From positions 1 through 55,869 of the forward strand of contig LSNS01000004.1 of the NCBI GenBank assembly GCA_003056205.1: DNA of 55,869 bases. Direction: 5' to 3'. The notes beneath the pieces were generated by a model, which ran no database searches, was not told the DNA's origin, and was given only the letters and a program-made list of their open reading frames with translations. This DNA is from Parcubacteria group bacterium M6-OD1-4. Its GTDB lineage: Bacteria > Patescibacteriota > Patescibacteriia > Patescibacteriales > UBA12465. Positions within the stretch are counted from its first letter, which is position 1. The number at the start of each line of letters is the position of its first letter. Below are positions 33,611 through 44,838 of the stretch, piece after piece. The position numbers and the translations under genes were made by a program.

Positions 33611-35368
33611 CTAAGACTTCAGGTAAGTCACAATCTCTTGTCCAACTTGTAAGCCAGACCGCACTTCCACTAAACCATTATCAGCTTGTAAGCCAATTTG
33701 AATTGGTATCTGACGGTAGGTTTTGGATTGAGGATTCGTTACTAAACGCACAAAGGCTTTAGTTCCCTGGTAGATAATAGCGCTACTAGGAATGGCTAAA
33801 ACTTGGTTTTTACTAGCAACTTGAATAGTCATATTAGCAGTCATTCCTGGTTTAATTTCAGGAATATTCGGTAGAGTAGCTTTAATTAAATAGTCAACAA
33901 CCCCCGAGATGATAGTTGAAGCGGGATTGATGTCATATATTTTTCCTTGAAAATGACGATCAGGACCGAGAGCGTCAAAAGTATAATCTACTGTTTGCCC
34001 AATTTTTAAGGAAGCAATATTAGCTTCACTGACATTCGCCTCGGTATGTAGCGCCTGAACATTTTGCAGGACAACAACTTCTTGAAGAGCATTAACTTGC
34101 TGACCGATTTTAGTATCTACGGCAGTGATAGTACCCTTTTGAGGAGCAATAAGTAAAGCATTCTTTAAGCGTACTTGAGCAGCATCAACATTGCCCTGAG
34201 CCGCTAAAATTTGGGCTTGAGCCACGGCTAAATCGCTAGCACGAGCTGGAGCCGTTTCTTGTTCCAAGGTAGCTTGAGCTTGCTCTAAAGCAGCTTGGGT
34301 ACTATTAACTTGATTCTGAGCAGAAATTATTTTTTGTTCAGTATTAAGCTTGGTATTCGTTAAAGCGTTCTGAGCATTGGTCAGGGCATTACTTAAAATT
34401 TGATAAGAAGAGTTAATAACATTAATACCAGAATTCTCAGCACTGATGGCTTGCTGAATACTAGATTGATAAGCATTAAGTTGGCTTTGATTAAATTTAG
34501 AACTGGTGATTGAATCTTGCAAAGCGGAATAACAATAATTTAAAGAAATAATATTTTCCCTTAAAGCTTGTAAACTATCAGAAATAGCTTGTTGAAGATT
34601 AGTATCACTTTTATAGTTTTTTGCCTTCTTTAAACTTAAATTTGCCTCATCTAATAGCGCTTGAATTTTGGGATAAGTACTTTTAAATTGATTTAAATTA
34701 GAAATATTAGAAACTCCAAAAGTATCTTTTAGATCATTATCGTCTAAAATTTGTTTCTCCTGATTAAGATCAGCTTTCAGAACAGTCAACTGCTGAGCGA
34801 TATTTGTGACAATAGTAGAACGTTTATCATCAGCGTTAGTAGTTGGTGATTGCAAATCTTGAAGAGTTTTTTCTGCTTGTTGAATATTAACTGCGCTTGA
34901 TTTTTTAACAATTGCTAATTGTACTTGAGCATTGTTATTCGCAACCTGGGCACTATTAATTGCTTTCTGAGTAACGTTAATCTGTTCTTTGCTAGCACCG
35001 AGACGGATTTTATTATAATTAGCTTGAGCTTGAGCTAAAGAACCTTGAGCACTAACCAAGGCAGCTTGAGCACTCGCTTGATTTAAATTCCCAAGAATAT
35101 CACCCTTCTGAACTTGATCACCAACTTTAATCCGCAGATTCTGAACAATTCCAGAACTCTGAAAACTGAGATTAAGATTAATTTTACTAATAATCTGTCC
35201 AGTTGTTAACACGGTAGATTTAATATCTTGGCGTTGAACGTGCATAGTTTGGATCTGAGAATTAGTATTCTGAGGGCGTTGAAAAAAATACACCCCTCCC
35301 CCAATAAGCACTAAAATAATAATAGTCCAAGTAATCTTTTTCTTGGTAAAAATTTTTAATTTCTTCAT
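33611..35368 (-). CDS. HlyD/MacA-type membrane-fusion (adaptor) protein
   Basis: One N-terminal transmembrane helix (about 13-28). The first lipoyl half-motif is near 68-97 (VGDQVQKGDILGNL), then a long coiled-coil hairpin of about 300 residues (98-400) rich in Ala/Gln/Asn, then the second lipoyl half (APQKGTITAVDTKIGQQV, about 409). A beta-barrel and membrane-proximal domain complete it to 585. The usual MacA is about 370-400 residues, so the hairpin here is unusually long. It would form the periplasmic-type tube with the MacB pair. No TolC partner is in the window. It is the first gene of the operon. Confidence 0.92.
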   Translation of the reverse strand: MKKLKIFTKKKITWTIIILVLIGGGVYFFQRPQNTNSQIQTMHVQRQDIKSTVLTTGQIISKINLNLSFQSSGIVQNLRIKVGDQVQKGDILGNLNQASAQAALVSAQGSLAQAQANYNKIRLGASKEQINVTQKAINSAQVANNNAQVQLAIVKKSSAVNIQQAEKTLQDLQSPTTNADDKRSTIVTNIAQQLTVLKADLNQEKQILDDNDLKDTFGVSNISNLNQFKSTYPKIQALLDEANLSLKKAKNYKSDTNLQQAISDSLQALRENIISLNYCYSALQDSITSSKFNQSQLNAYQSSIQQAISAENSGINVINSSYQILSNALTNAQNALTNTKLNTEQKIISAQNQVNSTQAALEQAQATLEQETAPARASDLAVAQAQILAAQGNVDAAQVRLKNALLIAPQKGTITAVDTKIGQQVNALQEVVVLQNVQALHTEANVSEANIASLKIGQTVDYTFDALGPDRHFQGKIYDINPASTIISGVVDYLIKATLPNIPEIKPGMTANMTIQVASKNQVLAIPSSAIIYQGTKAFVRLVTNPQSKTYRQIPIQIGLQADNGLVEVRSGLQVGQEIVTYLKS

Positions 35369-35380
35369 AAAATAAAAATA

Positions 35381-35435
35381 AAAAGTAATTAAGTTTAATT
35401 ACTTTTAGTTTAGTTGCTAAACTAAATTTAGTCAA
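35381..35435 (-). promoter_or_regulatory. Promoter of the export operon with two overlapping palindromes (MarR operator candidates)
   Basis: On the minus strand there is a -35 TTGACT (35430-35435), a 17-base spacer and a -10 TAAACT (35407-35412). The -10 lies inside a perfect palindrome (arms TTTAGTTTAG and CTAAACTAAA, 3-base centre, 35404-35426). A second near-continuous palindrome (arms AAAAGTAATTAA and TTAATTACTTTT, 2-base centre, 35381-35406) covers the expected start of transcription. A MarR gene is encoded in the same run, so repression by MarR is the simplest reading. Confidence 0.7.
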
Positions 35436-35455
35436 GGGTAAAAAAATAAAATTAA

Positions 35456-36058
35456 CTATTTATATTTTTGGAGAACTCTTTCTAATTTTAAATAGTCTTG
35501 CGGAGTTCCCTGGAAAGACCAATCTACCGTTTCTGAGAGTCGACAACAGAGACTGTTAAATTGCGGTTTATTGAGAATTTTTAGTTGAAGTTCTTTGGCG
35601 AGTTTTTCAAGTTGAATATTATTTTTTGCTAAATCTGATTGACTAGACATTTTTTCTAATTCAACATAATTAATTGATCCGGCCGAAACTAAAGAGACAA
35701 TAATTTTATCTGCTAATTCATAGTTGAAACTCTTCCTTTCGCCGACTTTAGTTTCAAAACCAAGTTGAGAGCAAACCCGGACAAAACCAATAAATTGTTG
35801 AAAATTAATTTTTTGAGAGATTTCTATCCGGTCTTTAGAACTAAAGGGACCAGATTTAATAACTACTTCACTTTTCTGATTAGTAATTCGTACTCTAACA
35901 TCCAATTCTTTCCCCAGTTTCTCATTAAAGTGCATCACTGATAAACGTTTTGTTTGAGAACGTAATTTGCCAAGTTTTTTAAGTTTTCTTTTTAGTTCGG
36001 TTAATTTTGAGTTTGATATTCTCGCTCTTAATTCAAGTTCAATTATCTTATTATTCAT
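35456..36058 (-). CDS. CYTH-domain protein
   Basis: CYTH proteins act on triphosphate groups (thiamine triphosphatase, polyphosphatase or class IV adenylate cyclase). The signature ExExR is E7, E9, R11 (IELELRARI). RVRITNQKSEVVIKSG follows as one of the tunnel strands with basic residues, and VELEKM lies near the C-terminal side. The total of 200 residues fits. Substrate unknown. It follows the P-type ATPase gene by 19 bases and is probably co-transcribed. Confidence 0.75.
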   Translation of the reverse strand: MNNKIIELELRARISNSKLTELKRKLKKLGKLRSQTKRLSVMHFNEKLGKELDVRVRITNQKSEVVIKSGPFSSKDRIEISQKINFQQFIGFVRVCSQLGFETKVGERKSFNYELADKIIVSLVSAGSINYVELEKMSSQSDLAKNNIQLEKLAKELQLKILNKPQFNSLCCRLSETVDWSFQGTPQDYLKLERVLQKYK

Positions 36059-36077
36059 AAGTGAAGTGAAAGTTAAT

Positions 36078-38525
<2,448 letters not shown>

Positions 38526-38611
38526 ATTTTTGTCAAAACTATTAACGTTTTAGAATTATTTATTATTATAACTCTAATTACTTATTAAATCTAATTAAAG
38601 TTATTACATAA

Positions 38612-39079
38612 TTAAAATTTAACAAAACTCTCAATAATTAAAATAATTCCCGCCGCCAATAAACAACCAGCCATCTTACCAATTGCCGATTTTAAAATAG
38701 TTCTTTCTTCGGGAATCAACATTGATCTTAATTGTTCGGCCATTCCTCCTTCAAAAATGCCAGCAATACCATCCGTGACGGCATTACCGACTACCCCACC
38801 AATAATTGCTCCCGAGACTCCACCAAAATGACCACCAAAAATAGCGAGAATTGCTAAAATACCATTATCAATAATACCAAAAAAGATATCGGGTAAGGTC
38901 GATTTGATTTTTATTTTAAAAGGAATAAGTGAGACCAACGCTAAACCAGCGAGAATTATTAAGACTGGTCCAATCCAACGTGAGTTATCAATAAAATAAA
39001 TACTCACGGCAATAATCACAATACTCAAAGTCAAGACGTTGAGGATGGAAAAAATAAAATTTTGATGTCTGAATTTCAT
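38612..39079 (-). CDS. Four-helix membrane protein, family unknown
   Basis: 155 residues with four predicted transmembrane segments (about 10-30, 34-52, 66-100 with Gly-rich turns, 130-152). The striking feature is a Gly/Ala/Asp-rich stretch, GGVVGNAVTDGIAGIFEGG (about 94-112), with acidic residues within the membrane zone. I recognise no family. It is encoded between two P-type ATPases in the same direction, which suggests a link to ion handling (inference). Confidence 0.6.
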   Translation of the reverse strand: MKFRHQNFIFSILNVLTLSIVIIAVSIYFIDNSRWIGPVLIILAGLALVSLIPFKIKIKSTLPDIFFGIIDNGILAILAIFGGHFGGVSGAIIGGVVGNAVTDGIAGIFEGGMAEQLRSMLIPEERTILKSAIGKMAGCLLAAGIILIIESFVKF

Positions 39080-39115
39080 AATTGTTTAATTAATTTTTAA
39101 TATTTTTATTCTTTA

Positions 39116-41806
39116 TTATAATTTCTTAGTCAAAAGTGACTTTTTCCTAAAAGAGTATTTGATAACTTCAATACTAATGATATTTATTAAGGAAATAGCA
39201 AAAATTAACAACCAACCGTTTAGACTTAAAGCTACCGTACCAACAATTTTTTGCAAAGGCCCCCAATAAATTGCCAGGATTAATAATAATAAACTGATTA
39301 AAAAAGCACCAAAGAGATAAGGATTTTGCCAATGTTTAATTTTATGAATTGGAATTTTTAAACTTCGCAAACTAAAGATTCCGGAAATTGATTTAAAACC
39401 TAAAAGAGCAAAGAATAAAGTTCGGAGGTAATTTAAATCCCAACCCCAGAGAGCTTGGTGTTTATAAAGATAAATAAACAATAACAAAATACCAAAATCT
39501 CGAATTAAACCTAAATAGAAAATAATAATTTTCATTTCACGATTAATTATTGGTTCAGTCTTGGGCAGAGGGGGTTGATCCATTATCCCTTGATCACTAC
39601 GTTCAAAGGCTAAAGAAAAATTTGGCAGTCCATCATTAATAATATTAACCCATAAAATTTGGGCGGGTAAAATTGCTAAGGGTAAATTAAAAAATATTGA
39701 CCCAATTATTAAAAACATTTCCGAAAAAGAATCAGAAATTAAATAAGTAATTGATTTACGAATATTATTAAAAATAATTCGTCCTTCATGAATAGCTTTA
39801 ACAATTACTTTAAAATTATTATCTAATAATACTAAATCAGCTGTCGCCCGAGCAACATCGGTCCCTGATCCTAAACAAACTCCGATATCAGCAGTTTTTA
39901 AAGCAGGTGAATCATTAAGACCATCACCAGTCATCGCGACTACTTCCCCATTCGCTTGTAAAGCTTGAACAATCCTTAATTTATCCTCGGGACTGACTCG
40001 CGCATAGATATCATGTTTTTGAACTATTATTTTCAATTCCTCAGCACTGGTTTTCATGAGTCGTTGACCATCAATTACGGCTGTTAACTGACTTTTAAAA
40101 TCAAGCTGACGAGCAATAGCCCAGGCAGTTTGTGGATGATCTCCGGTAATGATTATTGGGCGAATTCCCGCCCGTCGACATAAAGAAATAGTTTGGCGAG
40201 CATCAGGACGAAGGGGGTCTTGAAGAGTAACTAAACCAAGAAGAACTAAATTACGATCTAGTTTTTCCCAGTCCCTTTTTTCATTCTGACTTTCCGAAAA
40301 CTGTGTTAGTTTTTTAGAAGCAATAGCAATCAAACGTAAACCTTGACTACTTAAATCGGCGACTTTCTTTAATAATTTTTCCTTATCATCTTCAGTTAAC
40401 TTCTGCGGACCATGAGCAGTAAGGAATTCAGTAGCTTTAGCAATTATTTTTTCTGGAGCTCCCTTCTCATATAAAGTATAATCATTATCTAAAGAACGAT
40501 GAATACTAATCATGAATTTCCGCTTGCTATTAAAAGATAATTCAGAAATTTTTACTTCCTGAGCTAATAACTGTTGACGGTCAATTCCCGCTTTTAAACC
40601 TAAATCTAGAAGAGCACTTTCCACTGGAGAGCCAATCGTCTTTTCTGGGTGTGAATCATTAGCTTTTTCTAATATCGCATTATTACATAATAACCCCGCT
40701 TTAATAAGCTTTAAGAAAGGAGTGATTTTATTTTGATTGGAAGAATTTAGCAACTCTTGAAGATTTAATTCCTGCTGGTCAATAATAAGACTCGCCACCT
40801 GCATTTGTCCAGTAGTCAGAGTTCCCGTCTTATCCGTACAAATTGTAGTAATTGATCCTAAAGTTTCCACGGCGAGTAGTTTTCTGGTAAGGGCTTTTTG
40901 TCGTAAAATCTGTTTCATCCCTAAAGTAAGAATAACAGTTACTGCCACCACTAAACCCTCAGGAACAGCAGCGACAGCGACGGCAACGGCAGTTAAAAAA
41001 ATATTAAAAAAATCACGTCCCTGAATTAAACCCAGGACAACTATTAAAACACTAATAACAATGGCCACTAAGCTAATTAAACGAGATAATTGTTTTAAAC
41101 GGTGTTGAAGAGGCGTTTGACGATCTTTAGTTTTTAATACTAAATGAGAAATCTTTCCTAATTCTGTTTGTGATCCTTGAGCAGTAACGAGCACTTCCGC
41201 ATGACCACCGCTAACCACTGTCCCCGAATAAACCATATTTCGTCGATCCGCTAAACCAGTGGTCGTCGGCAAAATTTTAGTAGTTTTATAAACAGAATTA
41301 GATTCTCCTGTTAAATTAGCCTCATTAACTTGTAAATCAATACTCTTGATAATTCGTCCGTCAATTGTGATTTGTTCACCGGCACTTAATAGAACAAGAT
41401 CACCAACGACCAATTCCGAACTATCCAATTCTAATTCTTGCCCATCACGACGAACAATTACTCGGGACTTAATCATTTCTTTCAACTGATTTAGAGCGTT
41501 ATTAGCTTTATTCTCTTGAAAAAAGCCAATGATAACATTGACTAAAATGGCTCCAAAAACTATTTCAGCATCCAAATGTTTGCCAATTACTAAAGAAATT
41601 ATCCCCGCAACTAATAAGAGTAGAATAAGGGGATTTTGAAATTGGCTAAATAAAATTGAAAATGCTGTTGAAGATTTAGTACTGGGTAGACTATTTTTTC
41701 CATTTTGTTGAAGACGAATTTGAGCTTCTTGTTGACTTAAACCCGAAGAAGAACTTTTTAATTTAGAAAAACAGGTTTCAATAGATAAATTATAGAATAA
41801 AATCAT
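39116..41806 (-). CDS. P-type ATPase, cation-transporting (type IIA/PMR-like)
   Basis: Ca2+- or other cation-pumping ATPase. The N-terminal cation ATPase domain is followed by LTGESNSVYK, the phosphorylated D325 in TDKTGTLTTGQ, MTGDGLNDSPALKTA and the C-terminal cation ATPase domain (VNIINDGLPNFSLAFERSD). The total of 896 residues is normal for SERCA-like bacterial pumps. Ca2+ is the usual ion, but membrane ligands such as VPEGL are shared with several ions. It has a -10-like TATAAT upstream (41837-41842). Confidence 0.92.
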   Translation of the reverse strand: MILFYNLSIETCFSKLKSSSSGLSQQEAQIRLQQNGKNSLPSTKSSTAFSILFSQFQNPLILLLLVAGIISLVIGKHLDAEIVFGAILVNVIIGFFQENKANNALNQLKEMIKSRVIVRRDGQELELDSSELVVGDLVLLSAGEQITIDGRIIKSIDLQVNEANLTGESNSVYKTTKILPTTTGLADRRNMVYSGTVVSGGHAEVLVTAQGSQTELGKISHLVLKTKDRQTPLQHRLKQLSRLISLVAIVISVLIVVLGLIQGRDFFNIFLTAVAVAVAAVPEGLVVAVTVILTLGMKQILRQKALTRKLLAVETLGSITTICTDKTGTLTTGQMQVASLIIDQQELNLQELLNSSNQNKITPFLKLIKAGLLCNNAILEKANDSHPEKTIGSPVESALLDLGLKAGIDRQQLLAQEVKISELSFNSKRKFMISIHRSLDNDYTLYEKGAPEKIIAKATEFLTAHGPQKLTEDDKEKLLKKVADLSSQGLRLIAIASKKLTQFSESQNEKRDWEKLDRNLVLLGLVTLQDPLRPDARQTISLCRRAGIRPIIITGDHPQTAWAIARQLDFKSQLTAVIDGQRLMKTSAEELKIIVQKHDIYARVSPEDKLRIVQALQANGEVVAMTGDGLNDSPALKTADIGVCLGSGTDVARATADLVLLDNNFKVIVKAIHEGRIIFNNIRKSITYLISDSFSEMFLIIGSIFFNLPLAILPAQILWVNIINDGLPNFSLAFERSDQGIMDQPPLPKTEPIINREMKIIIFYLGLIRDFGILLLFIYLYKHQALWGWDLNYLRTLFFALLGFKSISGIFSLRSLKIPIHKIKHWQNPYLFGAFLISLLLLILAIYWGPLQKIVGTVALSLNGWLLIFAISLINIISIEVIKYSFRKKSLLTKKL

Positions 41807-41880
41807 AGAATAAATTATTAATTAAAGCCTGCAGCTATTATATCATAGCTTATCGAAATCTAAAAAATTAAAATAAAGAT

Positions 41881-42483
41881 TTATTTCTCTATTTTTTTAG
41901 TTACTCTGGCCATAATTTTTAGATAAGCAAAATAGATGATACTAATAACAACCAATAGTCCGATAATGATATAGGGGCCATTGTGAATAATCCGATTTAA
42001 TCTTTGATAAGATTCACCAAAATAATAACCTAGAAAAACTAAAAAGAAGGATTTTGGTAAAGAAATTTCCAAGGATGACCAAAAAAATTTTTTAAATTTG
42101 AGACGAGTAATACCAATACTAACTAAACCAATTGGACCAATTAGTGGTGATAGCTTTACTAATAATAAAGCATAATAAGTATGTTGATGTAACAAGTGTT
42201 TTATTTTTTCTACCTTTTCTTCAGTTAAACCAAAATATCTAAAGAGTCTGGAATGAATTAAATGGTGACCACGATAACCAATACTATAATAGACTAAATC
42301 AGCACCTAAATCAGCCACCACGGCTAATAACAAGACAATAAAAATATTAAAATAACCCAAGGAAGCTATTATTCCACCAGCAATTGTACTTAAGGGACCC
42401 TCAATCGTTGCTAAAATTAAAAAAATCAGATAACCGTGAGAAATTATCCAAGGTACTAAATTAATTAAATTATAGAAATTCAT
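41881..42483 (-). CDS. DedA-family membrane protein
   Basis: A 200-residue SNARE-associated/DedA protein. This family includes flippases for undecaprenyl phosphate and phospholipid and supports membrane homeostasis. It has the family pattern: an N-terminal hydrophobic half with EGPLSTIAGGIIASLGYFN, an acidic residue before a D-rich turn (VADLGADLVYYSIGY), and LSPLIGPIGLVSIG. The start overlaps the stop of the deacetylase gene by 4 bases (ATGA), so the two are translationally coupled. Confidence 0.88.
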   Translation of the reverse strand: MNFYNLINLVPWIISHGYLIFLILATIEGPLSTIAGGIIASLGYFNIFIVLLLAVVADLGADLVYYSIGYRGHHLIHSRLFRYFGLTEEKVEKIKHLLHQHTYYALLLVKLSPLIGPIGLVSIGITRLKFKKFFWSSLEISLPKSFFLVFLGYYFGESYQRLNRIIHNGPYIIIGLLVVISIIYFAYLKIMARVTKKIEK

Positions 42484-43265
42484 GTTTTTTGATAGGCGGG
42501 GACACCTAATAATTTATCAACAGTTAAGAAGCGATAGCCCTGTTTCTTTAATTCGGGAATAATTAAATCTACTGCATGGATTGATCCGGCCCGCTGCCCG
42601 CCCTTGGTATCAAAACCATCATGGAAGATAATTATTCGACCAGGAGCGACAACTTTTAAAGCATCTTGAGCAATAACTTCAGCAGGAGCTTTCCAAATTT
42701 CCCAATTTGAAGAAAACCATCCTGAAACCGGGGTCAAGCCTTGAGCTTTTAAAGTTTTTAATAAAAAAGGTTGTTTAAAAAGCCAGGGCGGACGATAGAG
42801 CGCTGGACGACGACCAATAATATTTTCAATAACTTTTTGAGATTTAATAATTTCTTTTCGAAAAGAAAAATTTATGAAATTATAAATAAACTGATGATAA
42901 TAAGAATGGTTAGCAATTATATGCCCTTCCGCTATAATTCTTTTTGCTAATTCTGGAAATTTTTCTAAATTTTTAGCGGGAGTAAAAAAGGTAACTAAAA
43001 CTTGATGTTTTTTAAGAATTTCTAATAAGCGCTCAGTATCAGGAGGATTAGGACCATCATCAAAAGTTAAGGCAATTACTTTTTCCTGAGTTTTAACAGA
43101 ATCTGGGAAATAACCAAAAATTTGCGTTCGGGACCAAATACAGAAGTAATAAATAAACGCTAAAATGATTAAAAATAAAAGAGGGAGATAAAGATAAGCT
43201 ATAAAAAAATAATAAACTATCGCTAAGATAATAAATAAAATTAGTGGTAGATAAAAATATAACAT
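42480..43265 (-). CDS. Polysaccharide deacetylase (NodB domain)
   Basis: Removes N-acetyl groups from peptidoglycan or another polymer. Two N-terminal hydrophobic helices (about 3-45) anchor it. The NodB core follows: motif 1 TFDDGP (D69, D70), motif 2 H120-SYY-H124 (NHSYYH), motif 3 RPPWLF and the C-terminal FHDG motif. The metal triad Asp-His-His is complete, so activity is expected. 261 residues is a normal size. Translationally coupled to the downstream DedA gene. Confidence 0.9.
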   Translation of the reverse strand: MLYFYLPLILFIILAIVYYFFIAYLYLPLLFLIILAFIYYFCIWSRTQIFGYFPDSVKTQEKVIALTFDDGPNPPDTERLLEILKKHQVLVTFFTPAKNLEKFPELAKRIIAEGHIIANHSYYHQFIYNFINFSFRKEIIKSQKVIENIIGRRPALYRPPWLFKQPFLLKTLKAQGLTPVSGWFSSNWEIWKAPAEVIAQDALKVVAPGRIIIFHDGFDTKGGQRAGSIHAVDLIIPELKKQGYRFLTVDKLLGVPAYQKT

Positions 43266-43355
43266 AGAGTATCTCTAAAAATTTTGGTACTAAATTAAAC
43301 CTTTTTTGTATTTTTTATCAAGTAAAGCTCTCTTTTGTTTTAAAATTTGTATATT

Positions 43356-44111
43356 TTATGAAATTTTCTCAGCACTTTCGTCTTTTTCTCTTATTTTAGG
43401 AAAAGCGGTCGCAATGCTTTTACCAGTTAAGCGTCGAAAACTATAATCAAAAATATAATAAAAGATGAGAATCACAAAAATGTTATACAAGAGTCCCTTC
43501 TTTAAACGACGAGCAGAGGTTAAAACTGCATTGCGTCGCAGAAAAATAATCTTTCCTTCTTTTTTTAATTCTTTTAAGAGCGCTACTTCATCGCCACCCT
43601 GATCAAGTTTGAGATTATAGCCATGCCAAGCCTTTTTCTTAAAAGCGGTATTACTTCCCGGAATATAAACCATTCGACCACTTATTTTATGGATTAAACT
43701 TGTCGCTCCAAAAAGTAAAGCAGTAAAAGGTTTCCCCCACCAGGGTCCATCAAAAAATTTAAAGGAACCAATGACAGCGACCGCTTCGGGATTTTTATCA
43801 AAAGCCTCCATAATCTTAGATAACCAATCTGGCGGGAAAGTCGTGTCACCGTCGGTTTGGACAATTATTTCTCCTTGAGCTGCTCTGGTTCCCGCCTCCC
43901 GAGCATAAATTACTCCTATTTGAGACTCAAAAACAACCCTTGCTCCTTCTTGTCGAGCTAAATTAGCCGTTTGATCAGTACTATTATTATTAGCGACAAT
44001 AACTTCTTTAGGACCGAGGTAATTTTGATTATTAATAGACTGTAAACAGGCAACAATATTCTTTTCTTCATTATAAGCAGGAATAACAATAGAAACTAAT
44101 GGTTTACTCAT
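43356..44111 (-). CDS. Family 2 glycosyltransferase
   Basis: A GT-A fold transferase: VSIVIPAYNEEKNI at the N-terminus, a DGD motif (QTDGDTTFPPDW) for metal and nucleotide sugar, and a C-terminal hydrophobic helix (about 217-233) that anchors the enzyme in the membrane. The total of 251 residues is near the size of a single-domain GT2. The acceptor is unknown. Possibly co-transcribed with the deacetylase, which is 90 bases downstream. Confidence 0.88.
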   Translation of the reverse strand: MSKPLVSIVIPAYNEEKNIVACLQSINNQNYLGPKEVIVANNNSTDQTANLARQEGARVVFESQIGVIYAREAGTRAAQGEIIVQTDGDTTFPPDWLSKIMEAFDKNPEAVAVIGSFKFFDGPWWGKPFTALLFGATSLIHKISGRMVYIPGSNTAFKKKAWHGYNLKLDQGGDEVALLKELKKEGKIIFLRRNAVLTSARRLKKGLLYNIFVILIFYYIFDYSFRRLTGKSIATAFPKIREKDESAEKIS

Positions 44112-44324
44112 AGAATTTATTCTAAAATTTATAATAATTCAATAAATTAATTATACAATACTAAGGCGAATTTTACCAGATTAAAAATAATTTTACTAAT
44201 TTCAATTAATATTTTTATAATTTATACTAAAATTATACTATACAGAAAAATCTAAATTTGTTAAACTAAAGTTTGTAGAACTGAAAATAGATTAATAAAC
44301 AATAATAAAAAATTTCCTTAACTT

Positions 44325-44798
44325 ATGAATTTTCTAATTGTTATTACCGCCAAATACTTAATTTTTTTATTAATATTATTAGGAGCAGTCTTCTTCTTTA
44401 AACAAAATAAATCTCAACAAAAGCAACTTCTTATTTTCGGGGGACTTAGCTTACCCTTAAGTTATTTAACGGCGAAATTATCGGCCTTGTTTTATTTTAA
44501 TCCTCGTCCTTTCGTGGTAGAGCATTTCATCCCTTTATTGCAACATAGCGCTGATAATGGCTTCCCTTCCGACCATGTTTTGTTAGCAAGTGCAATTGCC
44601 ATGGTTATTTTTTATTATAATCGTAAAGTTGGTATATTTTTTTTACTGCTATCTATTTTAATTGGCATCGCTCGGGTCTTAAGCGGTGTTCATCATGCCG
44701 TTGATATTTTAGGAAGTATAGTTATTTCATTTTTTATAACTTCTTTGGTTTATTATTTAATAATAATCTTTAAGAAAAAATACTCTCCTAAGCATTAA
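44325..44798 (+). CDS. PAP2-family membrane phosphatase
   Basis: An integral lipid phosphatase such as an undecaprenyl-pyrophosphate phosphatase (PgpB/BacA2-like). The three phosphatase motifs are present: NPRPF (R61, P62), PSDH (81-84) and RVLSGVHHAVD (R117, H123, D127). Five to six helices are predicted. The total of 157 residues is small for the family. A DedA gene follows by 40 bases, so the two may form a lipid-carrier recycling unit (inference). Confidence 0.9.
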   Translation: MNFLIVITAKYLIFLLILLGAVFFFKQNKSQQKQLLIFGGLSLPLSYLTAKLSALFYFNPRPFVVEHFIPLLQHSADNGFPSDHVLLASAIAMVIFYYNRKVGIFFLLLSILIGIARVLSGVHHAVDILGSIVISFFITSLVYYLIIIFKKKYSPKH

Positions 44799-44838
44799 TC
44801 TTCAACTTGATTAAAAGTGCAGAATAAAAAGAAGTTTT

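Noticed and set aside
44240-44285. AAACT-AA-AGTTT element before the PAP2 gene as another copy of the export operator
   Set aside because: The arms are only five bases and the centre differs, so it is weaker than chance expectation in this AT-rich gap would require.
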